Positions 28,922 through 39,769 of a stretch of DNA of 64,000 nucleotides are shown here, one piece after another. Location of the stretch: positions 1 through 64,000 of the forward strand of contig NZ_JAXIVS010000001.1 in NCBI RefSeq assembly GCF_034259325.1. Reading direction: 5' to 3'. Each line of letters opens with the position of its first letter. Within the stretch, counting starts at the first letter, position 1. Made by a program: the position numbers and the translations under genes. This stretch comes from Hyalangium ruber. Lineage in GTDB: Bacteria; Myxococcota; Myxococcia; Myxococcales; Myxococcaceae. Below the pieces are notes generated by a model, which saw nothing but the letters and a program-made list of their open reading frames with translations, did not search any database and was not told the origin of the DNA.

Positions 28922-30895
28922 CTACTGGATGATGATCTCGCACTCGTAGTTCACGTCGAACGACTTGAGCTTCGGCGTGGCCTGGGACTGGCGGTCATCC
29001 GACTTGAGGACGAACTCGACGCGCAGGTAGCGGCCCTTGGGCACGCCCGCGGCGCGCAGGTCCGCCGGAGAGGTGGTGAACGGCCCCTTGCGCAGCGCCG
29101 GGTTGGTCAGCTCGTTGATGTCGTTGCTGGCGGAGACGAAGAGCTGGATCGACGTGCTGGGCGGAACGACGGCATCCCACACCACGTAGCGCCAGATGGC
29201 GTCGATGCCGCAGTCGGGCGCACTGAACACCTGCCGGTAGCTGCCCTGGGGCGCGGTGAAGTTGCGCAGCTGGTAGCCGGTGAAGTCCGAGTACGTATAG
29301 AGGCCCGCGTTCTGCTGGCCCGTGCGGAGGATCTCTCCGGTCTCGCGGTGGATGCGCACCATGTTGCCGGAGCGGTTGTTCATCAGCACGTGGCCGTCCG
29401 TGTCGAGCCCCACGCCGATGGCCTCCTGGGTCCGGTTGGCGCCCGAGGGCAGCGTCGCGTCGATGAAGTCCACCGGGGTGGGCATACCCGGGTAGTTGAA
29501 CCGCTTGAGCTCGCCGGTGTTGCCGTTGAAGGCGAGGATCTGGGCGGCGCTGCCGTTGGCGCTGTTGACGTCCGAGCTCATCCAGACGAAGCCCTGGTCG
29601 TCGGCGGCGATGCCGCGGGGGCGCTTCATCTTCGTGTTGATCTGGCTGACGGCGTTGGTGAAGTCGAACTCCGTCCACGTGCCCAGCGTGGCGCCCACTC
29701 CCACCGGGTGCGTGTACCGGAAGGCCTTCACGCCCGCGGTCCACCCGGCCACCCACACGCGGTCACTGCCGTCCACGGCGATGCCGTAGGAGCCGGAGGT
29801 TCCCGGGGGAATGATGTCGGCCCGCACCAGCGAGCCCGTGGTCGTATCGATGAGCGCCAGGCGCGCCTGCCCCAGGCTGGAGGACACCACCCACAGCCGC
29901 TGCTGGCTGTCGATGGCCGCGCCATAGGGGCCGAAAGGCAGGGTGAGCTTCAACAACCCGGAGCTGTTCAGCGGCACCTGCTGCCCGGTGATCGCATCCA
30001 GCTTGATGATGGAGCGGTCGATGTGGACGCCCACCCAGATGTCGCCGGCGCTGCCCTCGATGCCCTCGGAGATGGCCATGGCGCGCGCCTTGACGTCACC
30101 CGTGCCCGGCGGCCCCACCGGCGTGCTGAAGCTGATGCACTCGTCGTACTGCGTCGGATCGTTCCAGTCCGTGGGGATGATCATCTCCCCCTGGGCCGGA
30201 TTGGTGCTGATGACGCCGTCGCCGTTCTTGTCCTCGCTCGTCTGGATGCCCGGAACCCCATTGCGCTCCGTGCAGAAGAGCTTGCTGTTGGCGATCTTCG
30301 TCACCGAGCCCGTGGTCGTCTGGGCGCGGTTGGCCACCCACACGTCGCCGAAGAGGTCCACGGCGGTGCGGCTCGGGTTGTTGCCGTCATTGCCGCGCAG
30401 GCCGTTGGGGTAGCCGACGCCGCCGTCATCTCGCGGGCGGCCGTCGAGGGGAATGGCCGCGTGGTAGCGCCCCACCTCGCGGAGGATGACGCCGCCATCG
30501 GACAGCGTGAACGGGCGCGTGTCGAACTTGGACACGGTGTTGTTGTCGTTGTTGGCGATCCACGCGAAGGACAGCTCCGTGCGGCCACCGCCCAGCACGA
30601 TGTTGCCCTCGGGATCGGTCTGGACGTTCTCGCTGCCTCCACCGGGCAGGCCGCCGTCGCCATCCAGGTTGAAGTCGCCGGGGTCCACCCCCACGCTCGT
30701 GCCGGAATCCGGGTTGTACGGCTCACCGCCGCCGCCACCGCCATCCCTGCCGCCGCCGCCACCGCCACCGTCCGTCCCGCCGTCAGTGCTTCCGAGACCC
30801 TCTTGCCACGGCGGCTTCACGCCCGGAGGATCCGAGCACTTGCAGCCGCTGTAGATGGTCGCGGCAAAGGCCACAAAGAGCAGGTACTGACGCAT
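28922..30895 (-). CDS. Secreted beta-propeller (Vgb/NHL-like) lipoprotein
   Basis: ATG 30895 (MRQYLLFVAFAATIYSGC) is favoured over ATG 30901 because GGAG then has 8-base spacing. The 657-residue product has a lipobox (YSGC) and a low-complexity Gly/Asp linker (about residues 40-80). A large seven-bladed-propeller-like domain follows, with repeated W-VAN, DVWVGVHIDRS, RLWVVSSS and RVWVAGW motifs, as in virginiamycin-B-lyase-like proteins. A C-terminal beta domain ends with LKSFDVNYECEI. No lyase active site is evident; a cell-surface binding role is an inference. Confidence 0.75.
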   Translation of the reverse strand: MRQYLLFVAFAATIYSGCKCSDPPGVKPPWQEGLGSTDGGTDGGGGGGGRDGGGGGGEPYNPDSGTSVGVDPGDFNLDGDGGLPGGGSENVQTDPEGNIVLGGGRTELSFAWIANNDNNTVSKFDTRPFTLSDGGVILREVGRYHAAIPLDGRPRDDGGVGYPNGLRGNDGNNPSRTAVDLFGDVWVANRAQTTTGSVTKIANSKLFCTERNGVPGIQTSEDKNGDGVISTNPAQGEMIIPTDWNDPTQYDECISFSTPVGPPGTGDVKARAMAISEGIEGSAGDIWVGVHIDRSIIKLDAITGQQVPLNSSGLLKLTLPFGPYGAAIDSQQRLWVVSSSLGQARLALIDTTTGSLVRADIIPPGTSGSYGIAVDGSDRVWVAGWTAGVKAFRYTHPVGVGATLGTWTEFDFTNAVSQINTKMKRPRGIAADDQGFVWMSSDVNSANGSAAQILAFNGNTGELKRFNYPGMPTPVDFIDATLPSGANRTQEAIGVGLDTDGHVLMNNRSGNMVRIHRETGEILRTGQQNAGLYTYSDFTGYQLRNFTAPQGSYRQVFSAPDCGIDAIWRYVVWDAVVPPSTSIQLFVSASNDINELTNPALRKGPFTTSPADLRAAGVPKGRYLRVEFVLKSDDRQSQATPKLKSFDVNYECEIIIQ

Positions 30896-30962
30896 ACGCA
30901 TATCTCCAACGCCCGGACAGCCCGCGTGGGCAATCCCCTCGCGGAACCCAGGAAACAGCGGA

Positions 30963-31601
30963 TCACCGGACGGGGTCAACTCCCAGCCGGGTGACGCCCT
31001 TAAAAGTCTTCAGCAGCGTCTCCCACACTTCCTCCACGCCGATCTTCTCGGTGGCGGAGAACGGCAGCACTGCCTCGAGGGGCAGGGACAGCTGCTGCGC
31101 GAGGGCCTGGAGGCGAGGCTTGCGCTTGGCCTTGGTCAACCGGTCGATCTTGGTGGCGACGACGAGCACGCGCCGCTTCTTATCCTGCAGGTAGTCGAGC
31201 GTGAGGAGATCCTCGGGGGTGGGTCCCACCTCCGCGTCGATGATGCTCACCACGGCCTCGAGCCGGTCGCGCTTCTCGAGGTAGGTGGTAATCATCTTCT
31301 CCCACGAGGCGCGCTCGCCCTTGCTCGCCTTGGCGAAGCCGTAACCGGGCAGGTCCGCCAGCCGCACGCGGTGGCGCTCGCCGTCGCGCTCCAGGTCCAC
31401 GTCGAAGAAGTTGAGCGTGCGCGTGCGCCCGGGGGTGTTGGAGACGCGCACCAGTTTCCGCCGCCCGGTGAGGGCGTTGATCATCGAGGACTTGCCCACG
31501 TTGGAGCGACCAACGAAGGCCACCTCGGCGGAGTGCCCGGGGGGATAGCCCTTGGGCTCGACGGCGGTGATGACGAACTGGGCGTCGATGAACTTGATCA
31601 C
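30963..31601 (-). CDS. engB: Ribosome-biogenesis GTPase YsxC/EngB
   Basis: The 212-residue GTPase shows G1 GRSNVGKSSMINAL, the switch/G2 region SNTPGRT, G3 DLPGYGFAKAS, and G4 TKID. The spacing and the FFDVD segment are specific to the YihA/YsxC/EngB family, needed for 50S subunit maturation. Its start lies 4 bp downstream of the tetraheme cytochrome stop, so the two are probably co-transcribed, although no functional link is known. Confidence 0.95.
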   Translation of the reverse strand: MIKFIDAQFVITAVEPKGYPPGHSAEVAFVGRSNVGKSSMINALTGRRKLVRVSNTPGRTRTLNFFDVDLERDGERHRVRLADLPGYGFAKASKGERASWEKMITTYLEKRDRLEAVVSIIDAEVGPTPEDLLTLDYLQDKKRRVLVVATKIDRLTKAKRKPRLQALAQQLSLPLEAVLPFSATEKIGVEEVWETLLKTFKGVTRLGVDPVR

Positions 31602-31605
31602 GCGA

Positions 31606-32094
31606 CTATTTCTTCGCCGGAGGCGGCGAGGGAGCCTCCGCGCGCGTGGACTTCTTGGCGCGCTCGGCCGACCAGTGGTCGATGGCCTTGAGCGACTCCA
31701 CGAAGTTGAACGGGCGCAGGGAGGGAGAGGAGGCGTCGTGGCAGGTGCGGCACATCTTCTCGGAGGGGTCCACGAGGCCCACCAGGCGCGAGAGCTCCGG
31801 GTCCTTCATCACATACCCGGGCGAGTAGTACTGGCCACCACCGTGGCACGTCTCACAGGTGACACTGGCCACGTTCTGCTGGGCCTGGTCGGGCGCGTGG
31901 CAGGACAGGCAGCGCGCGTCCTTCTTCTGCGACTCGGTGAGCGAGTCGGCGGCGCGAGCATGCTTGGACTGCTGCCAGGCGGTGTAGGCCGCGGGGTGGC
32001 AGCCCTTACAGCTCTCGGGGCCGACGAAGTCAGCGGCCCCGGCCACGCCGGACACGACCAGGAGGGGCAGGAGCCAGAAGCCAAGGGCGCGCAT
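31606..32094 (-). CDS. Secreted tetraheme cytochrome c
   Basis: The 162-residue protein starts at ATG 32094 with a signal peptide (RALGFWLLPLLVVSGVAGA). It carries four CxxCH heme-binding motifs (CKGCH, CLSCH, CETCH, CRTCH) spaced as in the cytochrome c554/NrfH-like multiheme group. Extra His residues (KHARAAD, DHWSAE) may be distal ligands. It would carry electrons in the periplasm. The C-terminus is Lys/Pro-rich. No obvious redox partner gene is adjacent. Confidence 0.9.
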   Translation of the reverse strand: MRALGFWLLPLLVVSGVAGAADFVGPESCKGCHPAAYTAWQQSKHARAADSLTESQKKDARCLSCHAPDQAQQNVASVTCETCHGGGQYYSPGYVMKDPELSRLVGLVDPSEKMCRTCHDASSPSLRPFNFVESLKAIDHWSAERAKKSTRAEAPSPPPAKK

Positions 32095-32242
32095 CGAGAG
32101 CGGAACTAGCAGAGGCCCCCAGGCGGGGCAAGGCATCTTGAATGCAGCCCTCCTGCCAGCGTCCTATATGAGGTAGCTTGAGCCCCCACCGCGAGCTCCA
32201 TTCGTGAGTCAGGGAACCGACAGGTAGGTAGGAGGCCGTATC

Positions 32243-32716
32243 GTGCTGCTGCGTAACCTCGCCATCTTCGCCGTGCTCGTCACCGCCATTCCTGCCGCCG
32301 CCAAGCCGTGGCAGGGCATCGAGCCTGGAGTCTCCAAGCGAGATGAGGTGATCCAGAAGTTCAAAGAGCCCTCCCGTGTCGTCACCACGGACAACAAGGA
32401 GGTCATCGCCTACTTCGGCGTGGGCGCCATCAAGGGCACCACCCAGGCCCAGTTCCGGGTGGACCCGACCACCAAGCTCGTCGAGCGCATCGATGTGTTC
32501 CCCGGTCCGGTCATCGACAAGGAGACCATCGAGAACAGCTACGGGCCGGCCTGCCCCTCCGGCCCCCAGCCCGCCAACCCCTGCTACGTGAAGAAGATGA
32601 CGGACGAGTTCCGCACCTACTTCCTCTACCAGAAGCTGGGGCTGGCCATCTTCTTCAACGAGGATGGCAAGACGGTGCATTCGTTCATCTTCACCACGCT
32701 GAAGGCGGCGAAGTAG
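32243..32716 (+). CDS. Hypothetical exported protein
   Basis: GTG 32243 follows AGGAGG by 7 bases. The 157-residue product has a signal peptide (LRNLAIFAVLVTAIPAAA) and a small mature domain starting KPWQGIEPGVSKRDEVIQKFKEPS, like the BamE/SmpA-type fold in which a short helix-loop precedes beta strands; this resemblance is weak. One CPSGPQPANPC pair could form a disulfide. It lies 7 bp upstream of coaE. Confidence 0.6.
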   Translation: MLLRNLAIFAVLVTAIPAAAKPWQGIEPGVSKRDEVIQKFKEPSRVVTTDNKEVIAYFGVGAIKGTTQAQFRVDPTTKLVERIDVFPGPVIDKETIENSYGPACPSGPQPANPCYVKKMTDEFRTYFLYQKLGLAIFFNEDGKTVHSFIFTTLKAAK

Positions 32717-32723
32717 CCCGCCC

Positions 32724-33320
32724 GTGCGCCTCTATGGGCTGACCGGCGGCATTGCCTCCGGCAAGAGCACCGTGAGCCGGATGTTCCGGGAGCTGGGCGC
32801 TCACGTGCTGGACGCGGACGTCATCGCCCGCGAGGTGGTCGAGCCCGGCACCCCCGGGCTGGCCGAGGTGGCCTCCCGCTTCCCCGGCGTCCTGGGCCCC
32901 GATGGCCGGTTGGACCGGGCGAAGCTGGGGGCGCGTGTGTTCGCGGACCCCACCGAGCGCGCCGCCCTCAACGCCCTGCTCCACCCCCGTATCGGCCAGG
33001 CCTTCCTCCAGAAGACCCAGGCCCTCATGGAGCAGGGCGTGGAGCGCGCCCTCTATGACGCACCGCTGCTCATCGAGAACGGGCTGCACGCCGGCATGGA
33101 CGGGGTGGTGCTGGTGTGGGTGCCCCGCGCCCTCCAGAAGGAGCGGCTGATGGTCCGGGATGGGCTGGAGGCCCAGGCGGCGGAAGCCCGGCTGGCTGCC
33201 CAGCTCCCCCTGGAGGAGAAGCGGAAGCACGCCACCTGGATTGTCGACAACACCGGGGAGCTGGCCTCCACCCGGGCCCAGGTGGAGGAAGTCTGGCGGG
33301 CCATGCTCGCGCGCGGCTGA
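32724..33320 (+). CDS. coaE: Dephospho-CoA kinase
   Basis: The 198-residue P-loop kinase phosphorylates the ribose 3'-OH of dephospho-CoA, the last step of CoA synthesis. It has the CoaE P-loop GLTGGIASGKST at the N-terminus, a DADVIAREVVEPG segment, LHPRI, and a DAPLLIENGL motif. GTG 32724 is used, 7 bp after the previous stop. The adjacent thioester-reductase-like gene also uses acyl-thioester chemistry, which may be coincidental. Confidence 0.95.
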   Translation: MRLYGLTGGIASGKSTVSRMFRELGAHVLDADVIAREVVEPGTPGLAEVASRFPGVLGPDGRLDRAKLGARVFADPTERAALNALLHPRIGQAFLQKTQALMEQGVERALYDAPLLIENGLHAGMDGVVLVWVPRALQKERLMVRDGLEAQAAEARLAAQLPLEEKRKHATWIVDNTGELASTRAQVEEVWRAMLARG

Positions 33321-33343
33321 CTGCCGGGTATGCTCCGCCGCCC

Positions 33344-34525
33344 ATGAGCGAGAAGCGCAAGAAGGCGGAGGGCGCCAGCCCCGGCACGTACTTCATCACC
33401 GGGTACCCGGGGTTCATCGGCAAGCGGCTGGTGGAGCACATCGCCCGCGAGGATCCCCAGGGCCACATCTACGCCCTGGTGCAGCCCAAGATGCTCAAGG
33501 AGGCGCAGAAGCACTCGGCGCGGGTGAAGGGCGCGAAGCTGGAGCTGCTCACCGGCGACGTGGTGGACATGCACCTGGGCCTGTCCGGCGAGGAGTACCA
33601 GCAGCTCTGTGAGCGGGTGACGGACGTCTTCCACCTGGCGGCCATCTCTCACCTGAGCGCGCCGAAGGAGACGGCGTGGCGGGTGAACGTGGACGGCACG
33701 CGCAACATGCTGGAGTTGGCGCGCGACTGCACCAGGCTGCGTCGCTTCAACTACTTCTCCTCCTGCTACGTCTCGGGCGACCGCGTGGGCGTCATCGCCG
33801 AGGACGAGCTGGACCGCGGCCAGGGCTTCCGCAACCCCTACGAGGAGACGAAGTACCAGGCGGAGAAGATCGTCCAGCGCGCGGGCGCCTCCATGCCCGT
33901 CACCATCTACCGCCCCTGCTCGGTGGTGGGCGACTCGCGCACGGGGGAGATCGATCGCTTCGAGGGCCCCTACTACCTGGGCATCCTCCTCGTCACGTCT
34001 CCCATGGGAGTGCCGCTGCCGCTGCCGGGCAACGGCGTGGCGCCGCTCAACGTGGTGCCGGTGGACTACCTCGTCGCCGCCGTGTGGAGCCTGTCGAGGG
34101 ATCCGCGCGGCGCGGGCCGCACCTTCCACCTCGTGGACCCCAACCCGATGAGCGCCCGCCGGGTGTACGAGCTCATCGCCGAGAAGGCCAACCGGAAGCT
34201 GCCCCGCTTCAACCTCTCGGCCCGGGCGGCGGACGTCATGCTGCGCCTGCCGGTGCTGGAGAAGCTCGCCCGGCCCCAGCGCGCCGCCATCAGCTACGTC
34301 AACCACCTGGCCATCTACAATTGCTACAACACGCTGGAGCTGCTGGACGGCACGGGCATCCGCTGCCCTCCCCTGTCCTCGTACCTGGACCAGCTCGTGG
34401 CGTACGTGCGCGAGCAGTACCGCAAGCGGCGCGAGAGCACCGAGGTGGAGGATCCGCTCGACCACGCCCCCGCGCACAGCAGTGAAGAAACCTCCTCCCA
34501 CACCCGTCCCTCGCGCCAGCCATGA
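33344..34525 (+). CDS. Thioester-reductase-like SDR (NAD_binding_4 type)
   Basis: The 393-residue extended SDR has the nucleotide site ITGYPGFIGKRLVEH near residue 18, VFHLAAISHLS near residue 97, and the catalytic Y-K pair in NPYEETKYQAEKI (about residues 165-177) with SSCYVSG before it. The fold matches fatty-acyl-CoA or carboxylic-acid-reductase thioester reductase domains, giving aldehyde or alcohol from an acyl thioester. ATG 33344 is 23 bp after coaE. Its stop overlaps the next gene (ATGA at 34522-34525). Confidence 0.85.
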   Translation: MSEKRKKAEGASPGTYFITGYPGFIGKRLVEHIAREDPQGHIYALVQPKMLKEAQKHSARVKGAKLELLTGDVVDMHLGLSGEEYQQLCERVTDVFHLAAISHLSAPKETAWRVNVDGTRNMLELARDCTRLRRFNYFSSCYVSGDRVGVIAEDELDRGQGFRNPYEETKYQAEKIVQRAGASMPVTIYRPCSVVGDSRTGEIDRFEGPYYLGILLVTSPMGVPLPLPGNGVAPLNVVPVDYLVAAVWSLSRDPRGAGRTFHLVDPNPMSARRVYELIAEKANRKLPRFNLSARAADVMLRLPVLEKLARPQRAAISYVNHLAIYNCYNTLELLDGTGIRCPPLSSYLDQLVAYVREQYRKRRESTEVEDPLDHAPAHSSEETSSHTRPSRQP

Positions 34526-35448
34526 AACGCCCGCTCTCGTCCCTGCTCGTCCTCGCCTCGGCCCTCTACGGGGTCGCGTGTACCGTCAATTCGAGGGATG
34601 ACAACCCTTGCGATCCCAGCCCGTGCAAGGACGCCAACAAGAGCGTCTGCGTGGAGGAGGCCGGTGAGGCCCGCTGCCTGTGTGACGCGGGCTTCCTGGC
34701 GCGGCCCAATGGCGCCTGCGAGCCCGTGAGCGCCACCAACTGCGCCGAGCACGGGGGCGACCTGGCCGAGCCGGATGATTGCCAGGTGCGTGCCCGGATC
34801 ATCGACAGCGGGCCTGCCCGCCAGCAGACGATCGATCCCATCGGCGACTACGACTTCTTCCAGTTCGCCGGCACCTCCGGCCACGTCTACTCGCTCATCG
34901 TGCGCGCGGAAGGCTCGCTGATGCCCCGAGTGGACGTGTTCGACCAGGGCGGTGTGTGGCTCGCCGCCTCCGAGGCCCCGAACCGGACGGACCTCTACTT
35001 CAAGGCGCACAGCACCGCGAACTACTTCGCCCGCGTGAGCCACTCCCCTGTGGATCCCTCCGTGGCCACCGGGGGCTATTCGCTCACCTTCGCCTCGCTG
35101 GGACAGGAGGACCACGGCGACTTCGCCGAGGACGCGACCCGCATCTACGCCGACCCCTTCAACGCCACCACCCCGACCAGCAACAACGGGCGCTTCGAGT
35201 ACCCGCGCGACGATGACTGGTTCACCTTCTCGGGGAGCCGGAGCCGCAACTACCGCCTCTCCTTCGATCCCAACCGCTCGCTGCCCGCCGTGGCCGTCTA
35301 CATGGGCAACGATCTGCGCCAGCCGCTCTTCACCGCACAGAACGCCACCGTCGACTTCAACCTGCCCGCCGACGGCACCGCCTTCCTCGTCGTGTACTCC
35401 CCTCAAGGCAACGAGGGCAGCTACGCCTTCAACTTCTTCACGGACTGA
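34522..35448 (+). CDS. Cys-rich surface lipoprotein with PPC-like beta-sandwich domains
   Basis: The 308-residue protein has a lipoprotein signal (LYGVAC) followed by a Cys-rich EGF-like segment (CDPSPCKDANKSVC...CLCDAGF, about residues 30-75). Two pre-peptidase-C-terminal-like beta-sandwich domains follow (YDFFQFAGTSGHVYSL near 110 and DDWFTFSGSRSRNYRL near 232). No enzyme domain, so a surface display or binding role is likely. Translationally coupled to the SDR gene. Confidence 0.75.
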   Translation: MKRPLSSLLVLASALYGVACTVNSRDDNPCDPSPCKDANKSVCVEEAGEARCLCDAGFLARPNGACEPVSATNCAEHGGDLAEPDDCQVRARIIDSGPARQQTIDPIGDYDFFQFAGTSGHVYSLIVRAEGSLMPRVDVFDQGGVWLAASEAPNRTDLYFKAHSTANYFARVSHSPVDPSVATGGYSLTFASLGQEDHGDFAEDATRIYADPFNATTPTSNNGRFEYPRDDDWFTFSGSRSRNYRLSFDPNRSLPAVAVYMGNDLRQPLFTAQNATVDFNLPADGTAFLVVYSPQGNEGSYAFNFFTD

Positions 35449-35457
35449 GCCGCCGGC

Positions 35458-36399
35458 TCAGAAGGGCCAGCGCGACTTGCGCAGCAGCGCGTTGGCCTCG
35501 ACGTTCTTCGGATCCAGCTTCAGCACCTCCTGCAGGTGGCGCTTGGCGAGGTTGCCGGCCTTCCCATCCAGGAGCACCTGAGCAAGGAACAGGCGCTGCG
35601 GCACCTTGTCCGGCGCAAGGTCCACGGCGCGCTGCGCGTGCATGCGCACCTCGTTCCAGTCCAGGCCGAGCACCTTGGCGGCCCGCGCCGCCCGGAAGGC
35701 CGCCTCCCCGTTCTGCGGATCCAGCGTGCAGGCCTTCCGGTACGACTCCAGGGCCTTGGCGATGTCGTGCTGCTTCTCGAGCTCCAGGCCGCGCTCGAAC
35801 TCCAGCTTGCCGCGCTGCTCGTCGTGCTTCCTGCGGACCTCGGCGAGCATCGTGGTGGCCTCGCGGTTCTTCGGATCCAGGTTCACCACCTGGTTCAGAT
35901 CCGCGTAGGCGCGCTCGAAGTCTCCCTTGGACATGGCCGCCTTGCCTCGCGCCAGCAGGTCGGTGAGCCGATGGGTGTGCGCCAGGTACGGGTGGCGAGC
36001 GAGCCGCGCCTGCCGCTCGGGCCGCCGCTCCTCGTCCCCCTTCAGCGGCACGTCCGGAATCGGAGCCTGGGACACGCCCGGCGCCGGCGTGGGAGGCCGC
36101 TTGGCGGCATGGGCCTTGAGGTACGCCTCGCGGCGCTCGGGATTGGATAGGACGGAGTAGGCCTCCGACACGCGCCGGTAGATGCGCTCGATCCGCGCCC
36201 GGAAGGTGCCCAGGTTCCTGTCGGCGAAGCGATCCGGGTGGTAGCGCTTGGAGAAGTCGTGGAACGCCTGCTTCACCTCCTCGGCGGACGCCCCCGGCCG
36301 TACCCCGAGCAGGGCGAAGTGATCCTGCCCTTCCTGCACTCGCTCCAGCTCGATGATTTCCTTCTGTTGCTCGGGCGTGAGGTCAACCAACTCAGGCAT
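35458..36399 (-). CDS. DnaJ-domain protein with TPR repeats
   Basis: The 313-residue protein has an N-terminal J domain (about residues 25-95) with the HPD motif in SKRYHPDRF and the SEAYSVLSNPERREAYL end. A Pro-rich linker (about 97-120) leads to TPR repeats (about 145-305) with repeated A-NLDPKN / KACTLDPQNGEA / LKLDPKNVEA motifs. J proteins recruit Hsp70; TPRs bind partners. This combination is frequent in myxobacteria but its client is not known. It converges with the PPC lipoprotein gene. Confidence 0.88.
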   Translation of the reverse strand: MPELVDLTPEQQKEIIELERVQEGQDHFALLGVRPGASAEEVKQAFHDFSKRYHPDRFADRNLGTFRARIERIYRRVSEAYSVLSNPERREAYLKAHAAKRPPTPAPGVSQAPIPDVPLKGDEERRPERQARLARHPYLAHTHRLTDLLARGKAAMSKGDFERAYADLNQVVNLDPKNREATTMLAEVRRKHDEQRGKLEFERGLELEKQHDIAKALESYRKACTLDPQNGEAAFRAARAAKVLGLDWNEVRMHAQRAVDLAPDKVPQRLFLAQVLLDGKAGNLAKRHLQEVLKLDPKNVEANALLRKSRWPF

Positions 36400-36429
36400 G
36401 CGAAATCATCCTTGCTCACGAAGTGCCGC

Positions 36430-37686
36430 TCACGCGGGGGTGAGGACGCGCTCCAGAATACGCAGGCCCTCGTCCAGCTCCTCGCGGGTGACGACGTAAG
36501 CGGGCGCGAAGCGCACGGTCTTCTCTCCGGCGGAGTTGACCAGCAGGCCCTGCTCACGGCAGCGGGCGATGATCGGCGCCGCGTCCTGCTGCAGCTCGAT
36601 GCCCATGAGCAGGCCCCGGCCGCGCACGTCTTTGATGAGGGTGGGCAGCCGCGCCTGGAGCTCGCGGGCGCGGGCGCTGAAGTACTCGCCCTTCTCCTGG
36701 ATGTCGCGCAGCACCTGCGGGTCGCGGATGTAGCGGACCACGACGTTGGCGGCGGTGGCGGACACGAGGTTGCCTCCGAAGGTGGAGCCGTGGGTGCCCG
36801 AGGTCAGGCTCTTGCCGGCCGCCTCCGAGCACAGCATGGCGCCGATGGGCAGGCCGTTGCCGAGCGCCTTGGCCAGGCTGATGGCGTCCGGCTGGATGCC
36901 CTCGTGCTGGAAGGCGAAGGGCTTGCCGGTGCGACCCATGCCCGTCTGCACCTCGTCCACGAGCAGCAGCAGCCCGTTGGCGTCACACAGCTCGCGCAGG
37001 CCCTTGAGGAAGCCCGCGGGCGCCGTGCGCACCCCGCCCTCGCCCTGGATGGGCTCCACCAGGATGGCGGCGGTGCTGGGGCCTACCGCCTTGCGTACCG
37101 CCTCCAGGTCTCCATAGGGAACGTGGAGGAAGCCCGCGGGCAGCGGCTCGAAGCCCTTGTGGTACTTCGGCTGACCGGTGGCGGTGACGGTGGCCAGGGT
37201 GCGGCCGTGGAACGAGTTCTCGAAGGTGATGACCTCGAAGCGCTCGGGGGTGCCCCGGTCCTTCATCACCTTGCGGGCCAGCTTGAGCAGGGCCTCGTTG
37301 GCCTCCGCGCCCGAGTTGCAGAAGAAGGCGCGCGGCAGGCCGGAGAGCGCGGTGAGCTGCGCGGCCAGCTCGATCTGCGGCTCCGAGTAGAAGACGTTGG
37401 AGACATGCCAGAGCGTCTCGAGCTGCGCCTTGGCGGCGGCCACCACCTCGGGGTGACAGTGGCCGAGCGCGCACGTGGCGATGCCGCCCAGCAGATCCAG
37501 GTACTCACGCCCGTCGGCGTCCCAGACGCGGCAGCCCTTGCCGCGCACCAGGACGATCGGCTGCTGCTTGTAGTTCTGCAGCAGGTGCGCCTTGGCCTTC
37601 TCGATCCAGGCCTCGGTCTGCGTGCGCGGGGTGGCGGGGGCGGCCTCGGTCTGGGTCGGGCTCATGGGCGTGGTGGGCGTCTGCAA
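36430..37686 (-). CDS. argD: Acetylornithine aminotransferase
   Basis: The 418-residue class III PLP aminotransferase shows CNSGAEANEALLKLAR, FENSFHGRTLATV, LVDEVQTGMGRTG and the PLP lysine in SLAKALGNGLPIGAML. This is the ArgD/succinylornithine aminotransferase type for arginine synthesis. TTG 37686 is taken because GAGAGGTAAG is at correct spacing; ATG 37665 lacks a ribosome site. A related omega-aminotransferase function cannot be excluded. Downstream of hslU on the same strand. Confidence 0.9.
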   Translation of the reverse strand: MQTPTTPMSPTQTEAAPATPRTQTEAWIEKAKAHLLQNYKQQPIVLVRGKGCRVWDADGREYLDLLGGIATCALGHCHPEVVAAAKAQLETLWHVSNVFYSEPQIELAAQLTALSGLPRAFFCNSGAEANEALLKLARKVMKDRGTPERFEVITFENSFHGRTLATVTATGQPKYHKGFEPLPAGFLHVPYGDLEAVRKAVGPSTAAILVEPIQGEGGVRTAPAGFLKGLRELCDANGLLLLVDEVQTGMGRTGKPFAFQHEGIQPDAISLAKALGNGLPIGAMLCSEAAGKSLTSGTHGSTFGGNLVSATAANVVVRYIRDPQVLRDIQEKGEYFSARARELQARLPTLIKDVRGRGLLMGIELQQDAAPIIARCREQGLLVNSAGEKTVRFAPAYVVTREELDEGLRILERVLTPA

Positions 37687-37716
37687 GGCTCTTACCTCTC
37701 GGGGAAAGTCGGCAGG

Positions 37717-39111
<1,395 letters not shown>

Positions 39112-39123
39112 GGGGCGGGGCTC

Positions 39124-39651
39124 CTAGAGCTCTTCGAAGGTGACGTGGGAGTTGGTGTAGACGCAGATGTCCGCGGCGATGCCCATGGCGTGCGTGGCGA
39201 CCTCGCGGGCGGACAGGTTCGTGTGGGACATGAGGGCCCGGGCCGCGGCCAGCGCGTAGTGGCCGCCGCTGCCCACGGAGGCAATGCCGTGATCGGGCTC
39301 GATCACGTCACCCGCTCCCGAGAGGATGAAGGTCTTGTCCCGGTCGGCGACGATGAGCAGGGCCTCCAGGCGGCGCAGGAAGCGATCGGTGCGCCAGTCC
39401 TTCCCCAGCTCGACGCAGGCGCGAGCGAGGTTCTTCTGGTGCTCCTTGAGCTTGGCCTCGAAGCGCTCGAAGAGGGTGAAGGCGTCGGCGGTGCTACCCG
39501 CGAAGCCGGCGAGCACGTTGCCATCGCCGATACGGCGCACCTTCTTGGCCGTGTTCTTCATGATCGTCTTGTCGAGGCTGACCTGCCCGTCGCCAGCGAT
39601 GACGACTTTTCCCTCGCGACGCACACAGAGGATGGTGGTTCCGTGGAACAT
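39124..39651 (-). CDS. hslV: HslV, peptidase subunit of the HslVU protease
   Basis: The 175-residue proteasome-beta-like peptidase begins MFHGTTI. Removal of MFHG exposes Thr5 as catalytic nucleophile. Further conserved elements: [33 protein letters not shown] and [16 protein letters not shown]. It forms the double hexameric ring of the ClpYQ protease. First in the hslV-hslU-argD run. In many genomes xerC is next to hslVU; here a CAP gene on the other strand lies between. Confidence 0.97.
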   Translation of the reverse strand: MFHGTTILCVRREGKVVIAGDGQVSLDKTIMKNTAKKVRRIGDGNVLAGFAGSTADAFTLFERFEAKLKEHQKNLARACVELGKDWRTDRFLRRLEALLIVADRDKTFILSGAGDVIEPDHGIASVGSGGHYALAAARALMSHTNLSAREVATHAMGIAADICVYTNSHVTFEEL

Positions 39652-39769
39652 GGTTCCGGGGGTTTAACAAGGCGGAGAGCGGGTTTCCAAGGGAGAGCGC
39701 CCGGTTGTCCGCCCTCCTACCTTTGACGATTGCGCTGAATTCCGGCCGGCCCGTGGAAATGATGGCTCC

